Under the pieces are notes generated by a model. It saw only the letters and a list, made by a program, of their open reading frames with translations. It searched no databases and was not told where the DNA came from. 30,111 nt of DNA from Candolleomyces eurysporus (Eukaryota; Basidiomycota; Agaricomycetes; Agaricales; Psathyrellaceae): the NCBI GenBank assembly GCA_027579435.1, contig JANBPK010001003.1, positions 1 to 30,111 on the forward strand, in the 5' to 3' direction. Made by a program: the position numbers and the translations under genes. Below, piece after piece: positions 8,925 through 19,634 of this stretch. Position 1 is the first letter of the stretch, and every line of letters starts with the position of its first letter.

Positions 8925-9830
8925 TCATGTGCGTAGCGTTTCCAAGATCTGGTGGGTCGTCGGCGTCTTGGAGGGCTCCGTGGACGGGTAGTCAGAGAAC
9001 AGAGCTGGAGGAAGTCCTCTGTACAGCCAGGACTGGCGAGCTTCCGGACTTCGTTGGCGTTGACACCGAAAGTGGGAGCTTCCTCGGGGCGATCTCGCAG
9101 AAGATGATCTTGAGCGAAAAGATGTCGGTGGGGAGGATTTCTGGGGACATGTAGGAGCTGGTGCTGCAGAAGCTGAGGCAGCGGAGCTCCTCTTCTTTAC
9201 TGACAGCGATGCGAGTGAAGCCGAAATCGGTGACCTTGATGCGACCGTTGGTGGTGACAAGAGAATTTCCCCCTTGAGATTGCAATGGATGCACTTGCGA
9301 GCATGAAGGTAGGCCAGGGCACAGGTGATGTCGGTCGTAAAGGAGAGGCAAAGCCTCCAGCGAAAGGGTTTTTTCTTGTCATGGATGTAGAGTTGGATGA
9401 TGCCCCCCTCGACGAATTCCGAGATGACGAAGATACAGTTGTTGGGGGATGGTCCACGACTGAGACCGATGAAGAGATAGATGTTGGGGTGCCTTAACAC
9501 CTTCATTAGACGCCATTCCAGCTCAAAGTAGTTTGCGATGTTGTATTCGGTTGATGGTAGGACCTCCTTTATTGCGACATCGATGCCTGGATTGCTCTCT
9601 GTGTGGTTGCGAGTCGGCGAGGTCTAGCAAACCAGAGCCAAGTTTCATCCAATCCTCTTTGATGTCCTGCCAGAGGTCAGTGGGTGTTTTGCAGCACAGA
9701 GGTGGGACGCACTTCATAGGGAATGACGTTGAAGGCGTCACAGCGGGGATGGTCTGAGTCGAAGGGGGTATTCGGGAGCAGGCCAAGGGGGGAAATGGAA
9801 CTGCAGAGGAGGCTAAGACTTGGGATATCC
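8925..9830 (-). pseudogene. TKL-like protein kinase, decayed and catalytically dead
   Basis: Kinase landmarks appear in order on the minus strand but in different frames. VAIKEVL with the ATP-binding Lys is at 9578-9567, LMKVLRHPNIYLFIGLS near 9500, HCNLKG in place of HRDLK at 9287-9279, KVTDFGFTR with DFG at 9228-9220, and SYMSPEIL, TDIFSLKIIFCEIA, then FGVNANEVRKLASPG and PTTHQILETLR at the C-lobe end (stop 8927-8925). A one-base loss in the run at 9264-9273 shifts frame after HCNLKGE; two further shifts follow in the C-lobe, and a short acidic stretch before PTDIFSL appears missing. The catalytic Asp is Asn and the adjacent Arg is Cys, both explained by C-to-T or G-to-A changes. The N-terminal limit (9600-9830) is uncertain. 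Such kinases form large families in agarics; this copy is not functional as an enzyme. Confidence 0.75.
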
Positions 9831-9839
9831 ACAAGGAGG

Positions 9840-10885
9840 AGGGCGTGAGTTGAGTTGGCTAAGCGGCTGGATCAGATCTTTATAGGAAGGTCAGTAGCAA
9901 GTGACATGTCATTACTTCTTGCCACCATCGTCAACAGCTGTCTCATCCCGAACGCGACATTCCAATTTTCGGTTGCAGGTAATGTGGATTCATCTTCTCA
10001 ACTTCGCATGCTTTGACAGTACAGAGTAGTAAACAGCAAATTCAGCTGTCTTCAAAGCACATTATGAACCGCACAATGTAATTCGCAACGGTCAATTGCT
10101 GATGATTACCTGACTTATTTTCACCTAGGTTGGTCGGAGACAAGGAACATGGGATTGCGGTTAAGGGCAGACAGTGAGTGGCAATATACGCAAGACAGGT
10201 AGGGAGACGCTAAAAAGTATTACAGGTCAGAACGTGAAGNAAAAAAGAACTTACGCTATCATATATTGGATCGGGATGGGAACGATTCTAGCAGCGTCTA
10301 GCCCATTCATATATCGTTTTGCTCGAAGTCGACCGCGAATCGGAATGCCAAGACACGTTCGCACTGTCGCGTCCATCCGGAACCACATGTGTCCTGGCAC
10401 CGACAAGTAGAGTTGGAGTGAAGCGGTGGGGGGTCGATAATACGAACATCTTGGTCATTTGGGAGTTTGAAGCGTCTCTTGACGAGACATAGAATTTCTT
10501 GGGACAGTAGTATCAATGTACATTGTAGAATCTCTGGGACAGGTGTAGCAATCTAGATATAGGTTTTTAAGACAGACCTATATTTAATATCGATGTACAT
10601 ATCATTTTTTTGGAACATATCTTGTAAAGTGGAAATTTGGGCTAAAACGACTGAGATAAAACAATTGTAAAATGGGTCCTTAAGCTTTAAGGCTTTACAA
10701 AGTCACTCAGCTCTACCAGGCTTACCTGGATAACGTTGCCTGATCATGAGTGATAAGTACTGATACCCTGACATCAGAGCAAGATTGATGGTGTCCATGA
10801 TCAGCAACCCCAAGGTCTGATCAGATATGCCTGGCTATATCAGCCCCCCATCGAATTTGTGATGTTGCCGGAACCGGACCAGTGT
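9840..10885. other. Gap without supportable gene
   Basis: Only short open frames occur (plus 10174-10410 with an N, minus 10307-10516). None has recognised motifs. The stretch 10540-10700 is AT-rich. TGATCA palindromes occur at about 10741, 10797 and 10818. No gene can be supported. Confidence 0.4.
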
Positions 10886-10889
10886 TCGT

Positions 10890-10988
10890 GATGATGATGT
10901 CATTCCCACCTGCAACTTTGCATGGCGACCTCGAGGAGCAGCCGATACTGGAACCTGCTATCCACAATCTAAGATGGAAAGCCTGGGT
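10890..10988 (-). promoter_or_regulatory. Orphan copy of the array's distal upstream element
   Basis: GATGATGTCATTCCCACC, then GGCGACCTCGAG, then ATACTGGAACCTGC match the distal upstream elements of array genes A, C and D in the same orientation. Its neighbour at 11035-11090 also resembles 16140-16200 beyond gene A. No gene body follows to the left, so it marks a lost array member. Confidence 0.5.
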
Positions 10989-11079
10989 GAGTGCATTCCA
11001 AAAATCCGTCATTTTCTTTTATTGAATTTGCACCCCAATCGGGCTACGATTGAAGAAGAGCGAGCGTCAGGGCTCACTC

Positions 11080-11500
11080 GCTGTCCGACAGTACTTTGAG
11101 CCACATCCCGAAGCAGCCACCTCCACGCTTTCCTTCGCAATTCTTTCACCTGTAATGGAAATAGATCGCTCCTGCTGGTATGGAACTGGAAGATGGGCAA
11201 GCTTGTCGGGGTGACTGTTGCTATTCGGGCTCATTCCTACAGAACCTCATGTTTGCTTCTTAAGGCTCAAACGAATACCCCTTGTCGCCATAGTCATACG
11301 CCTTTTCATTCGTTTCACCGACTCTGCTCTATGTAACAACCTCAGCGAAAAAGGGGTCATAATGATCACTCCGTCGACCCGTCAGGTGTTGTAGCAGGTT
11401 TCACTCACATTGCGTCGTTGCTTCTTCCCCCTCTCCAAAACAGCGGGACGATCCAGATATTCGGATATTATACTGAGCCGTAGCTTTCTGTTTAGGAAAT
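11080..11500 (+). pseudogene. Inverted remnant (copy F) of the coiled-coil/propeller family
   Basis: Plus-strand pieces match exon 2 to exon 3 of the array genes. PHPEAATSTLSF is near 11105-11140, SLLLVWNWKMGKLVG ends at a GTGACT donor near 11211, and an intron-like gap ending TTAAG lies near 11265. Then come YAFSFVSPTLLYVTTSA near 11300-11350 and AGFTHIASLLLPPL near 11395-11440, with at least two frame shifts and stops. It is the only family member seen on the plus strand. Nothing upstream codes for the coiled coil. It is a broken fragment with no expected product. Confidence 0.65.
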
Positions 11501-11779
11501 ATATGACTTAGGCCATGTATCATCAGCGATTCCAAAGGGCAGTGCAAACAACGCAACTAACTTTCCTCCTCCCTCGTCCTCGCACAGATATCGTCATTGG
11601 GTCCTTGAACGTAGTATTCAGCACCACTCGTACCTCTGACCACTGGTACTTCTGTAAAAAGCGGTCGAAACTTCCCTATCGTCGGTGGTTTGCTTAGGCG
11701 TTCATTGCCCATCTTGAGGTGTGTAATTCTTTGTTTCTCTTCGCGGTCGGCCCTTATATCTGGTTATTTCTGTAGATAC

Positions 11780-13108
11780 AGTTTGATCAAGTTTCGTTGG
11801 CTACTTCCACACACGAAAGCTCCCTTTCATTGGCAGAATCGCGACCTGAGGCCTGCGCATTCTGACCGCAACGACCCTTTTCTGGAGTTTACCAATTCAA
11901 CATCAACGACATCGGTGCGCAGTAATGCCTCAGTCCACGATTGCGCCTTCTCTTTCTTCTTTATACCCCTTCGTATAGCCTTGCTCTGCCAAGCTCCGGA
12001 ACAGGACCTATGACACACTTCTCATCTTTCCATGCTTCATGCCGCATTTTTCTGTTTCACTGACTCGCTCATCCCCCAGTTCTCACCGAACTCATTCCCG
12101 AGGTGTAGACAGCATAGACGGAACCTACTAGTTCATTTGGTTGATGCAGAGAGGCACATAGAGAGAGAGAGAGAGAGAGCAGCAGATGGATGGACGGATA
12201 TTCGCGCGGCGTTGTCACCTCTCAAACAAAATTCGGCCGGGACTGAGCCCTGGATTCTTTCATTTTCAATAGATCTAATTCTGTGATCCTCCAGTCTTCC
12301 ATCCCTGGCCGCTGATATAGTTTGGCTTGAACAACCGTTTGCCCAGTGGCTAGTGTGACCACCACATTTACACGCTTTCTCTTGATAGTGCTTCCGATCC
12401 CAGCTTCAGCTTATGTGCACTCAACTGGAAAAGGGTGAGGTCAGCGTTGCTCAGGATGCTCTCAACTCGAAGGTCCTGCCCCAAAAATCGTCTTGGTCTT
12501 GGATTTGCTCGGAGAATGATCACAGAGTGCTCAACGGTGCGGCGGAATGCTTCACGCTCACCCTCTAACTGCACTGGCTTTCCACGAACGTTTGGTTCCC
12601 CAGGATCTCTGAGAGCGAGGATGGGCCCACCAATAGACTCGGAATGGCCCTCGTATGACTCCAAAGGAGTGAGGAGAAACGCTCGAGCCTGTCATGTCAG
12701 CCTTCGGTGGAGCATCTGAAAAGTTGGGCCCGGAAGGATATTGCGAAGGATGGCAAACTTGAAGCGCGTGCAAGGGAGCAGAGGAAGGAAAATGAGGGGA
12801 CAGCAAGCTTTTATTCATGCTCCTCATGCTTGATTGTATGCTGGGCAGGTCCCGCTTCAAGGAAGCATGAGTTCGTAGAGCATATGCTATCAACACGTTA
12901 AGAGGATCATCGTCGATAAACGAAAGGCCGTAGGCGCGTCGATTGGGCGAACTGTTCAATCAATTATGAAATCTTTCCTGTCTTAGCTAAATAGCATACA
13001 TCTGGATGAGCAGAAACTCAGAAAACAAACCAAGGAGGGAATGGAAACGATGTGGGAAAAGACGAAGGGGGAGTTGGAAGAGAGAGGCATGCATTCATAT
13101 ATCTAGGT
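11780..13108. repeat. Duplicated 3' flank of gene A (matches 3' flank of gene D)
   Basis: Blocks such as GGCAGAATCGCGACCT, GAGTTTACCAATTCAA, AGCAGATGGATGGA, GCGAACTGTTCAAT and GAGAGGCATG recur in order at 23228-24074, and the last part also at 27535-27769. The similarity shows that array units were copied with about 1.3 kb of downstream DNA. A short open frame inside (minus 12368-12664) looks protein-like in places but is not conserved as a frame in the other copies, so I do not call it a gene. Confidence 0.65.
12160..12179. repeat. (GA)n microsatellite
   Basis: About ten uninterrupted GA dinucleotides within the 3' flank of gene A. The homologous place near 23570 has only a short, imperfect GA run. 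Confidence 0.9.
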
Positions 13109-15604
13109 TTAGAATGTCAGAGTCGTCAACTTGCTGATTCTTTGGTCGCTTCCAGATCCTTCAACCTTTAATACAGAAAGGCGCAATGAACTTCCAAGTA
13201 CGCTTCAGAGCCCAGAGGGTAACAATGTTACTCACCGATATCGCAATAATCCGCTCTTCGTCGATCGCAAAGCCAGCGAAATCCTCATCCAGGGCTCCGC
13301 GCCTGGTTGTCTTTATGTATGGGAGGGAAGATACAACGTCATTCTGGAACACGTTTCCAGCTGGAATGACAGTTGGGTCGATACAAATATCTTGCTGAAG
13401 AGAAGGGTCCATGTTTACTGGGGGAGAATCCGGATCGAAATCGAAATCGAGGACTTCGATTCCAGGGCCTTCGGTGGGGAGAGCCAAGACCCGTTGGCCA
13501 TGGAGATATCTATGCAGGAAGGCTAGTCAGTAAATCGCTTCAGATACTCAAGCCACGTGCACTGGCACCTTGTCCATAGGTTCTCAGGTCTCGAGTCCAA
13601 TAGACTCGAAGGGATGGGCGGCCGGGGAATCCAGCGTGTTTTAGAAGGACCCCAAATGTTCCATTGCGTGGTTATTGGGAGGCTGAGAGTCTTACTTTGC
13701 GACTCATTCCAATAGTCGGTGAAAATTGAAGTGGGGACCACTAACTGGAACTGCTCGGAGCTGAAGAACCCAAACTGTGTGGCGTATTTGATCTGCAGGA
13801 TGCTGAGCTGGGAGGTACCAGAGTGATTTGGAGAGCCATTGGCTTGTAAAGACTCAGTGGAGCATCGAACTGGGACGATTTTTACGCCCTGCTTGACAGG
13901 AGGAAGGAGTAGTGAAGCAAGATGCGTGAATTTTATCGAGGTGATTATTGACGGATTGATGGAGTAAAGATCAATGCTTCCAACACCATCGGCGAGTATC
14001 GTCACATGGAACAACGTCGGTGAGACGAACGAGAACTCGTAGGCGCCGAACGAGTGACCCTGACCCTTGGGCCCCAGCGTGTCCTGCCAAATGATGAGAG
14101 ATCGTGGTAATGAGATGACACGACACATACCCCAATGAGCATGCCAATCTTCCAGTTCCATACCAGCAGTCGTGACAAGAGCTTCCCCGGGCTATAGATT
14201 AGCATTCCGACGTAATCTCCAGCGATTTTGAGTGTATAATCCTTTAGATCGTCTGAAGCACCATGTGCTGAACTGTAAGAACCGCCATCAGTACGATAAG
14301 TATACCCCCTTTTTTGAACCTGGAGAATTTGTCTGGTAGCGTCTGGGTGTGGTGCAGGTTTGGAACCGGTTGGCGAGTACATCGCAATCCATACCGACCT
14401 GTCGTGATCATCACCCGGTAAGTTTGACAGATGATGCGTTGAGATAAACCGAACGGACTCACTGACTATCGCAACCGAAAAACACGAGAAGATCTTGGCT
14501 TGCGTCAGAGGCAAATCCAAAAATCTTCGTGTTAAGGTTGCAGTGGGTGATGGCCCGGTATACGGGAGCTCTGGAAGTTGGGAGCTGCAAGATGAGCATG
14601 TTTCCCTCTTTGAAAGTCTTGATGAACGTTCCCCCAGCCAGCTGATATGCACTGCAAGAACCTTCGATACTATAAGTTTCTTGGTTCGTCCATGTCAGCG
14701 CTTCCCATCTTCGGCGTCGCTCCTGGAGAGCGTCTTTAGCCCCTGCCTGAGGCTGTGGGACGACCGTAACGTCTGGCGGGCCTTCGTCAATTGAACCTAA
14801 TTCCTGCACCCTCAACTCCTTCTGAGAAGCTGTCTCCTCTGTATGGGCCTCTCCATCGGATGCAATCTCCGAGCCATCGAGTTCGTCATTCTCAAGCCTC
14901 CTCATACTCGCGACGTTCACCCGGCCTATCGTCTCCGCCAGGCCACTCCTCGCGGTGTTCAGTTCTTCTAACGGCTTGGCCTGAGCAGACTTGGCAGCAT
15001 TCTTCTCCTCTAACACTTTGATCTGGTGTAGCTGGAGGGCGGATTTGGCCGTGTTCAACTCTTCCAGGAGCTTGACCTTGTCCGCCTGGTGATCCAGCGT
15101 TTGACGGGTTAGCGCCAACCGAGTCTCGCTCAGGTCTTCGGCCAGTTGGCGTTCGCGAGCTCGGAGAGTCTGGCATTCCCTGGACATCTCCTCCCACTCC
15201 TTCCGACAGATATCCAGAGCGTTTTGCAATTCTTCGGCTTGGTTATCGAGCCTGGTCTGAGCTTCGAGCGCTTCAGACCGGATGCTTTTAAGGATCTGAA
15301 GTTCTTGCTGCGCTCTGAAAGATTCAAGTTGCTTCGTAACTGAGGACTGCAGAGAAGATGGTGAGGTTAAGACGTAAAGCGTTGGAATTCGACGCACCCT
15401 TTGAGAATCCTCCCAAGCCTTCAACTGGGTCGACATTCTGGCCCTTAGCCGGTCGAAATCCTGCTCCCACCCCGAGCTTCCTGAGTCCACGGTGGCCTTC
15501 GAGTGGTCGACCGACGTTGCAATGTTGTCCTCTCCCTGTCTCGAACCTTGCATGGCGTTCTCGGTCTCTTCAGTAATCGTGTCTTGGGCTACCTCCCGGG
15601 TCAT
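13109..15604 (-). CDS. Array gene A: coiled-coil/WD-propeller-like protein, intact, five exons
   Basis: Proposed exons are 15604-14463, 14398-14131, 14083-13569, 13509-13236 and 13165-13109, with introns of 64, 47, 59 and 70 nt. All have GT...AG ends and phases that match, giving 751 aa. There is an in-frame stop just upstream of ATG 15604. Residues 1-44 are polar with one VDHSKA unit; 45-232 form a long coiled coil (LRARERQLAEDL, three LEE-type repeats); 236-282 are acidic; from 295 a beta-rich domain starts (RRWEALTWT, YSIEGSCSAYQLAGG) with LLVWNWKIG, AYEFSFVSPTLFHVT, TRYLHGQRV, DEERIIAIS and the C-terminus ISKLTTLTF. That domain is what follows the F-box in many basidiomycete F-box proteins; here no F-box is present. 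Cytosolic, protein-binding function is likely; partners are unknown. Confidence 0.75.
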
Positions 15605-15755
15605 GATGGGTTAAGTGAGATGGAAGCCAAGTAGGTGCTTCACGATGGTAGCAGGACAATGGAATTGGTCAATGGGTTGAACGACCTGCCTTAAGTCTAG
15701 CCACGGTCATCATGTGCTAGTCGGCAAATAAGGTTCACCGTTTTTAAGAGATTCC

Positions 15756-15905
15756 ATCGATATCAATAACATCCCGCTCGAAAAGTGAATAAGTTCAATA
15801 GCTTGAAAACGTGGAGAGCCTCTGGATCGAGGCCAGCATGAACCTAGTTTGCTAAAGAAGATTGAGCAAACACACAAGGATCGTAAAGAGATCGTAATGT
15901 GCGCA
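15756..15905 (-). promoter_or_regulatory. Proximal upstream block of gene A
   Basis: ATCGATATCAAT at 15756-15767 (about 150 bases upstream of the ATG) and TGAGCAAAC...CAAGGATCGTAAAGAG at 15862-15890 are shared, in order, with genes B and D. Conservation in flanks of diverged genes suggests promoter elements. Confidence 0.5.
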
Positions 15906-16001
15906 CCTGGAAATGCAGGCTCGAGAGAGTTTAAAGCTGCAAACTTGAAAGACCCGGGTTAGATGGTCCGGATTCCGCCCAACCATAGATTTCGATTTGG
16001 T

Positions 16002-16097
16002 GATGATGTCATCCGCCGGTGACGGCGACCTCGAGCAGCACTGGAAATTGCACTCCACCGTCCAAGAAGGAAGGCCCTGAGCAAGAAATATCGTATA
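16002..16097 (-). promoter_or_regulatory. Distal upstream element of gene A
   Basis: GATGATGTCATCC, GGCGACCTCGAGCA and GAGCAAGAAATATCGT also occur upstream of gene D, partly upstream of C and at the orphan site near 10890. Some copies hold a CRE-like TGACGTCA or its half-site. Confidence 0.5.
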
Positions 16098-16454
16098 TCC
16101 AACCCGGGTGAGCATCCATCGATTTTCTGACCGGCTTTAGACCCGGGCCACGATCAACGGGAGACCGAGCATCAGGCTCATCCCCAACTGTCGCTTGTCC
16201 AGTGCATCTCGCATCTTACTTGTACTATTGTTTTCCTAAACACAGACTGCCATACAAGCGTAGTTGAACTGCGCCGACTTCTGTGCAACTTGACTGGGAA
16301 AGCGGTGGGGCGAGGTGAGCCTCACTCTCTGAGTGGAAGACCCTACCCCGCTTGCAAGACTGGACCCATCACGGCGGTTCGGATTTGCGCAGAGAATGAC
16401 TACTGTATGAAAGACGACAAGATCGCTCTCTAAATGCGCCCCCGACAGAGACGT

Positions 16455-16815
16455 TTCTCGGGATCTCTGAGTGCAAGGGCGACCGGATTGACCAGATTCG
16501 AGGACGTCATTTCGAGACCGCTGAGGAACCACGAGCTAAGCTTTATTGCCGCCATCGTTCGATCTCGTATTTCTATCAGTGAGTCCAACGATCATATCAT
16601 TAGGTTCGTATGTTGACAGGATTGAAATTAGGACAAAGAAATCCGATGAAGTGGCAGGACGGGATACGTCACGATGCGGTGGGGCAGGACATTGGGACCC
16701 TTCGTGCAGGATCTCTCCAGAAAGCGCTTCGAGTATCTTGAATCAGCATACTGATGTATTGCGTACTACTACACTTTTCAATGAAGGTCTGAAGGAATGG
16801 TTGAACGAGCATCGA
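16455..16815. repeat. 3' flank of gene B, shared with gene C
   Basis: GAGTGCAAGGGCGACCGGA, GAGGACGTCATTTCGAGACC and TTGACAGGATTGAAA recur in order in 19635-20031, the corresponding flank of gene C. A and D flanks keep only the GTGCAAGGG-like element. Confidence 0.65.
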
Positions 16816-19204
16816 TTAGAACGTCAGGGTTGTCAACTTGCTTATTCGTGGGCCGCCTGGTGTATTTTTGTCACCTTCAACCTGCACCAAGGATTCGACC
16901 GTCAATAGCACATAGAGTTGCAGAGGCAAGCGGTACTCACCGATATACCGACCACCCTTTCTTGATCAATCAGACACCCAGCAAAACCGTTGACAAGGTC
17001 TGTCTTCCTGATTGAGAACAGCTTTGGGCACCCAGGATTCACCACTTCTGCGTCACCGAGAAAATCCCTCGAGTCCATGGATGCTCCCATTATCCCTTGC
17101 GTAAGGGAACTGTCATTGCTGATGAGATATGGAGGGGGAGAATTGGGGCCGACGTTGAAATCAATGACTATGAGGTCCTCTTGTGCCTCCTGGTCGTAGA
17201 GCTTTAGCCCATGAACTAGTCCATAGTTGGTCGCGGGCAGAGACTCAATCCTGCCTGACAAGAAATGATACAATACGGATGCTTTTCGCAATCCCCAATC
17301 ATCCCATTGCCTAATCATAGGGGAGTCGGTTGGAGATTGTGGACGATGGCAAAAGTCGATAAGGATGGAAACAGGGACGAAGAACTGGCAAGTCCTGGGA
17401 GCCCGATTGTGATTGTTATCTCTTTCCTTGTATCCAGCAGTGAATATGTGGGCCTGCGCCTCTGGCAAGACCGAAAAACATTTCATACTGGATTTGGCCT
17501 GGCAGGGCTGAGTATAACATTCAAACGCTTGAATTGAATATTCATCGGTATTGTGTTGGGGAAGAGCCAAAGAAGCAACGTGAGTGAATCCAGTCTGTGA
17601 TGGGTCGATAGAATGAAGAGCAATCATGCCACTGTCGCCTACGGTAGTCACATAAAATATAGTCGGTGATGCAAAAGAGAACGCATATGCGCCCGAAGGC
17701 AAACTGGTGTCGTTGGAGTCCTATGAAAGCGACAATGAGGAATGCTGTGACCAAGGGGTATATCAGTTCACTCACTCCAACGACCTTTCCCGTCTTCCAA
17801 TTCCATATCACCAGTCTTGAGCTTATTGCGGTGCATACGAATATCCCAACGAGATCGCCAGCGATTTGGGTAGTTACACGTTCAAGTTCTAGGACGTCCT
17901 TAGAGTCATGGCTAAACGAAGCCTGCAGGGTCGGTTCGGCAGCTTCAGGATGTGGGTTGAGATTGGCTAGTGAGTAAATACAGACTTTGCCCGTCCTATG
18001 TTCATAGGCCAGGTAAGCTTAAGGTTTTTAACAACATGCGCGTAGGGAAACGGACTCACTCAGACGAAATCTCGGTGAACACTATAAGATCCTGACTAGG
18101 GTCAAACGTAAATCCACGAGGTTTTATCCCAAGGTTGCGGTCGGCGATTACTTTGTATACGGGATCTCTGTAAGTCGGCAGTTGTAAGACGAGGATGTTT
18201 CCCTCTCCGTCTATCTTGGTGAATATTCCACCTGCCAGTTCATATGCACTGCAAGGTCCCTCGATGTCGTAGGTTTCTTCGCTTGTCCATGTCAGCGTTT
18301 GCCATCTTTGATGTAGCTCTTTCAAACGTTCTATCGCTTCCATCTGAGCCTGAGGCTCTTGTGGTACCACAGCGTCTGAGAACCCATGCTTGGCGAGTAC
18401 GACTTTGAGATCTTTCAGCGGGCTGTCATTGATTGCGCAGATGCGTTCCGATTTGAGCACATTCAATTCTTCCTCCAGAGAAGCGATCTTCTTGGTGTAA
18501 TATTCTTCGTCGAATGCCAATGCAGAGTCGTTGGCAACGGCACTGGGATCCTCATTCCTAATATCCGCGCTTCCAACCTTGGCCGTCGTCTCCGTCAGGG
18601 CAGATCCCACCATGTTCCGTTCTTCCAAGAGTTTGATTGGATGCAGCTGGAGCGCGAATTTGGCCGCGTTCAACTCTTCCTAGAGCTTGATCTTTTCTGC
18701 CTGGAGGTCCAGAGTTTGACGGGTAAAGGCTAACCGAGTCTCGCTCAGGTCGTCGATCAGTTGGCGTTTGCGAGCTCGGAGAGTCTGACATTCCTTGAAC
18801 ATATCCTCCCACTCCCTCCGACAGATATCCAGAGCTTTTTGTAACCCTGCAGCTTGGTTCTCAAGCCTGGTCTGAGCTTCGAGCGCTTCCGACCGGATGC
18901 TTTTCAGGATCCGAAGTTCTTGCTGTGCTTTGAAAGAATCAAGTTGCTTCAGAATTGAGGACTGCAGGGAGGACGGTGAACCTAAGATATCAAGCGTTGG
19001 AAGTCGACGAACCTTTTGCGAATCCTCCCAAGCTTTCAACTGGGTCGACATTTTGGCCCGTAGTCTCTCCAAATCCTGCTCCCACCCCGAGCTTCCTAGG
19101 TCCATGATGGCCTTCGAGTGGTCGACCGACGTTGTAATGTTGTCTCCCTGTCTCGAATCTTGCATGACGTCCCCGGTTTTTTCTTGGGCTACCTCTTGTG
19201 TCAT
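16816..19204 (-). pseudogene. Array gene B: coiled-coil/WD-propeller-like, four exons, one in-frame TAG
   Basis: Proposed exons are 19204-18060, 17995-17776, 17720-16941 and 16881-16816, with introns of 64, 55 and 59 nt. Phases match and the frame of 737 codons is open except TAG at 18682-18680 (codon 175), in the coiled coil where paralogues have a Leu codon (KLLEELN). The C-terminal domain is complete: LVIWNWKTGKVVG, AYAFSFASPTIFYVTTVG, FTHVASLALP, IRQWDDWGL, DQERVVGIS, ISKLTTLTF. It lacks the intron that splits exons 3 and 4 in A, D and E. The GTG at 19240 is in frame upstream, but ATG 19204 matches the family start. It could be a recent pseudogene, a read-through case or a sequencing error; downstream reinitiation would give a protein without most of the coiled coil. 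Confidence 0.7.
18680..18682 (-). other. In-frame TAG of gene B
   Basis: Minus-strand CTC TAG GAA stands where copies A, C and D read CTC CTG GAA or equivalent. Two substitutions separate TAG from CTG. It is the only break in an otherwise open 737-codon frame. Confidence 0.75.
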
Positions 19205-19368
19205 GGGACAAGCGAGGTCGAAGCCAAGTAGGTGCTTCACGAAGATAATGGGACAATGGAATTGGTCATCCGACGGGTTGAACGACCTGCCTCATGATCA
19301 AGTAGTCCAGAGTCATCATGTGGCCACCGGCAAATATGGGTTTACCGTTCTCAATTGCAAGAGATTCT

Positions 19369-19530
19369 ATCAATATCGATAACATCCCATCCGGAAAGTG
19401 AATCAAGTTCAATAAGCTGCGGAAACCTCTAGCCTACCTTTGACGTCGTAATCGAGCCCAACATGAACCTGATTTTTTTTTATAAAAGACTGAGCAAACA
19501 TTCAAGGATAGTAAAGAGACTGTAACACAC
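19369..19530 (-). promoter_or_regulatory. Proximal upstream block of gene B
   Basis: ATCAATATCGAT at 19369-19380 followed by TGAGCAAACATTCAAGGATA at 19491-19510 matches the blocks before genes A and D, at about 165 and 290 bases upstream of the ATG. Confidence 0.5.
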
Positions 19531-19634
19531 CTCGAAATAAGGGCAAACTCGAAAGGAGCTTGAACGCTGCACTGAAATGACCCGGAGTTGAATGGTCCGG
19601 ACTCCGGACTCCGCCGTGCCTGGACGGGATCTCC

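Noticed and set aside
10741..10825. Three TGATCA palindromes as an operator cluster
   Set aside because: A 6-bp palindrome in AT-rich DNA, irregular spacing, no gene to regulate nearby.
12368..12664. 98-codon minus-strand frame in the 3' flank of gene A
   Set aside because: Peptide looks plausible in parts, but it has no ATG start and the partner flanks do not keep the frame.
18386..18733. 115-codon plus-strand frame antisense to gene B
   Set aside because: Mirror of the coiled-coil codons; equivalent antisense frames in other copies differ, so no selection is seen.
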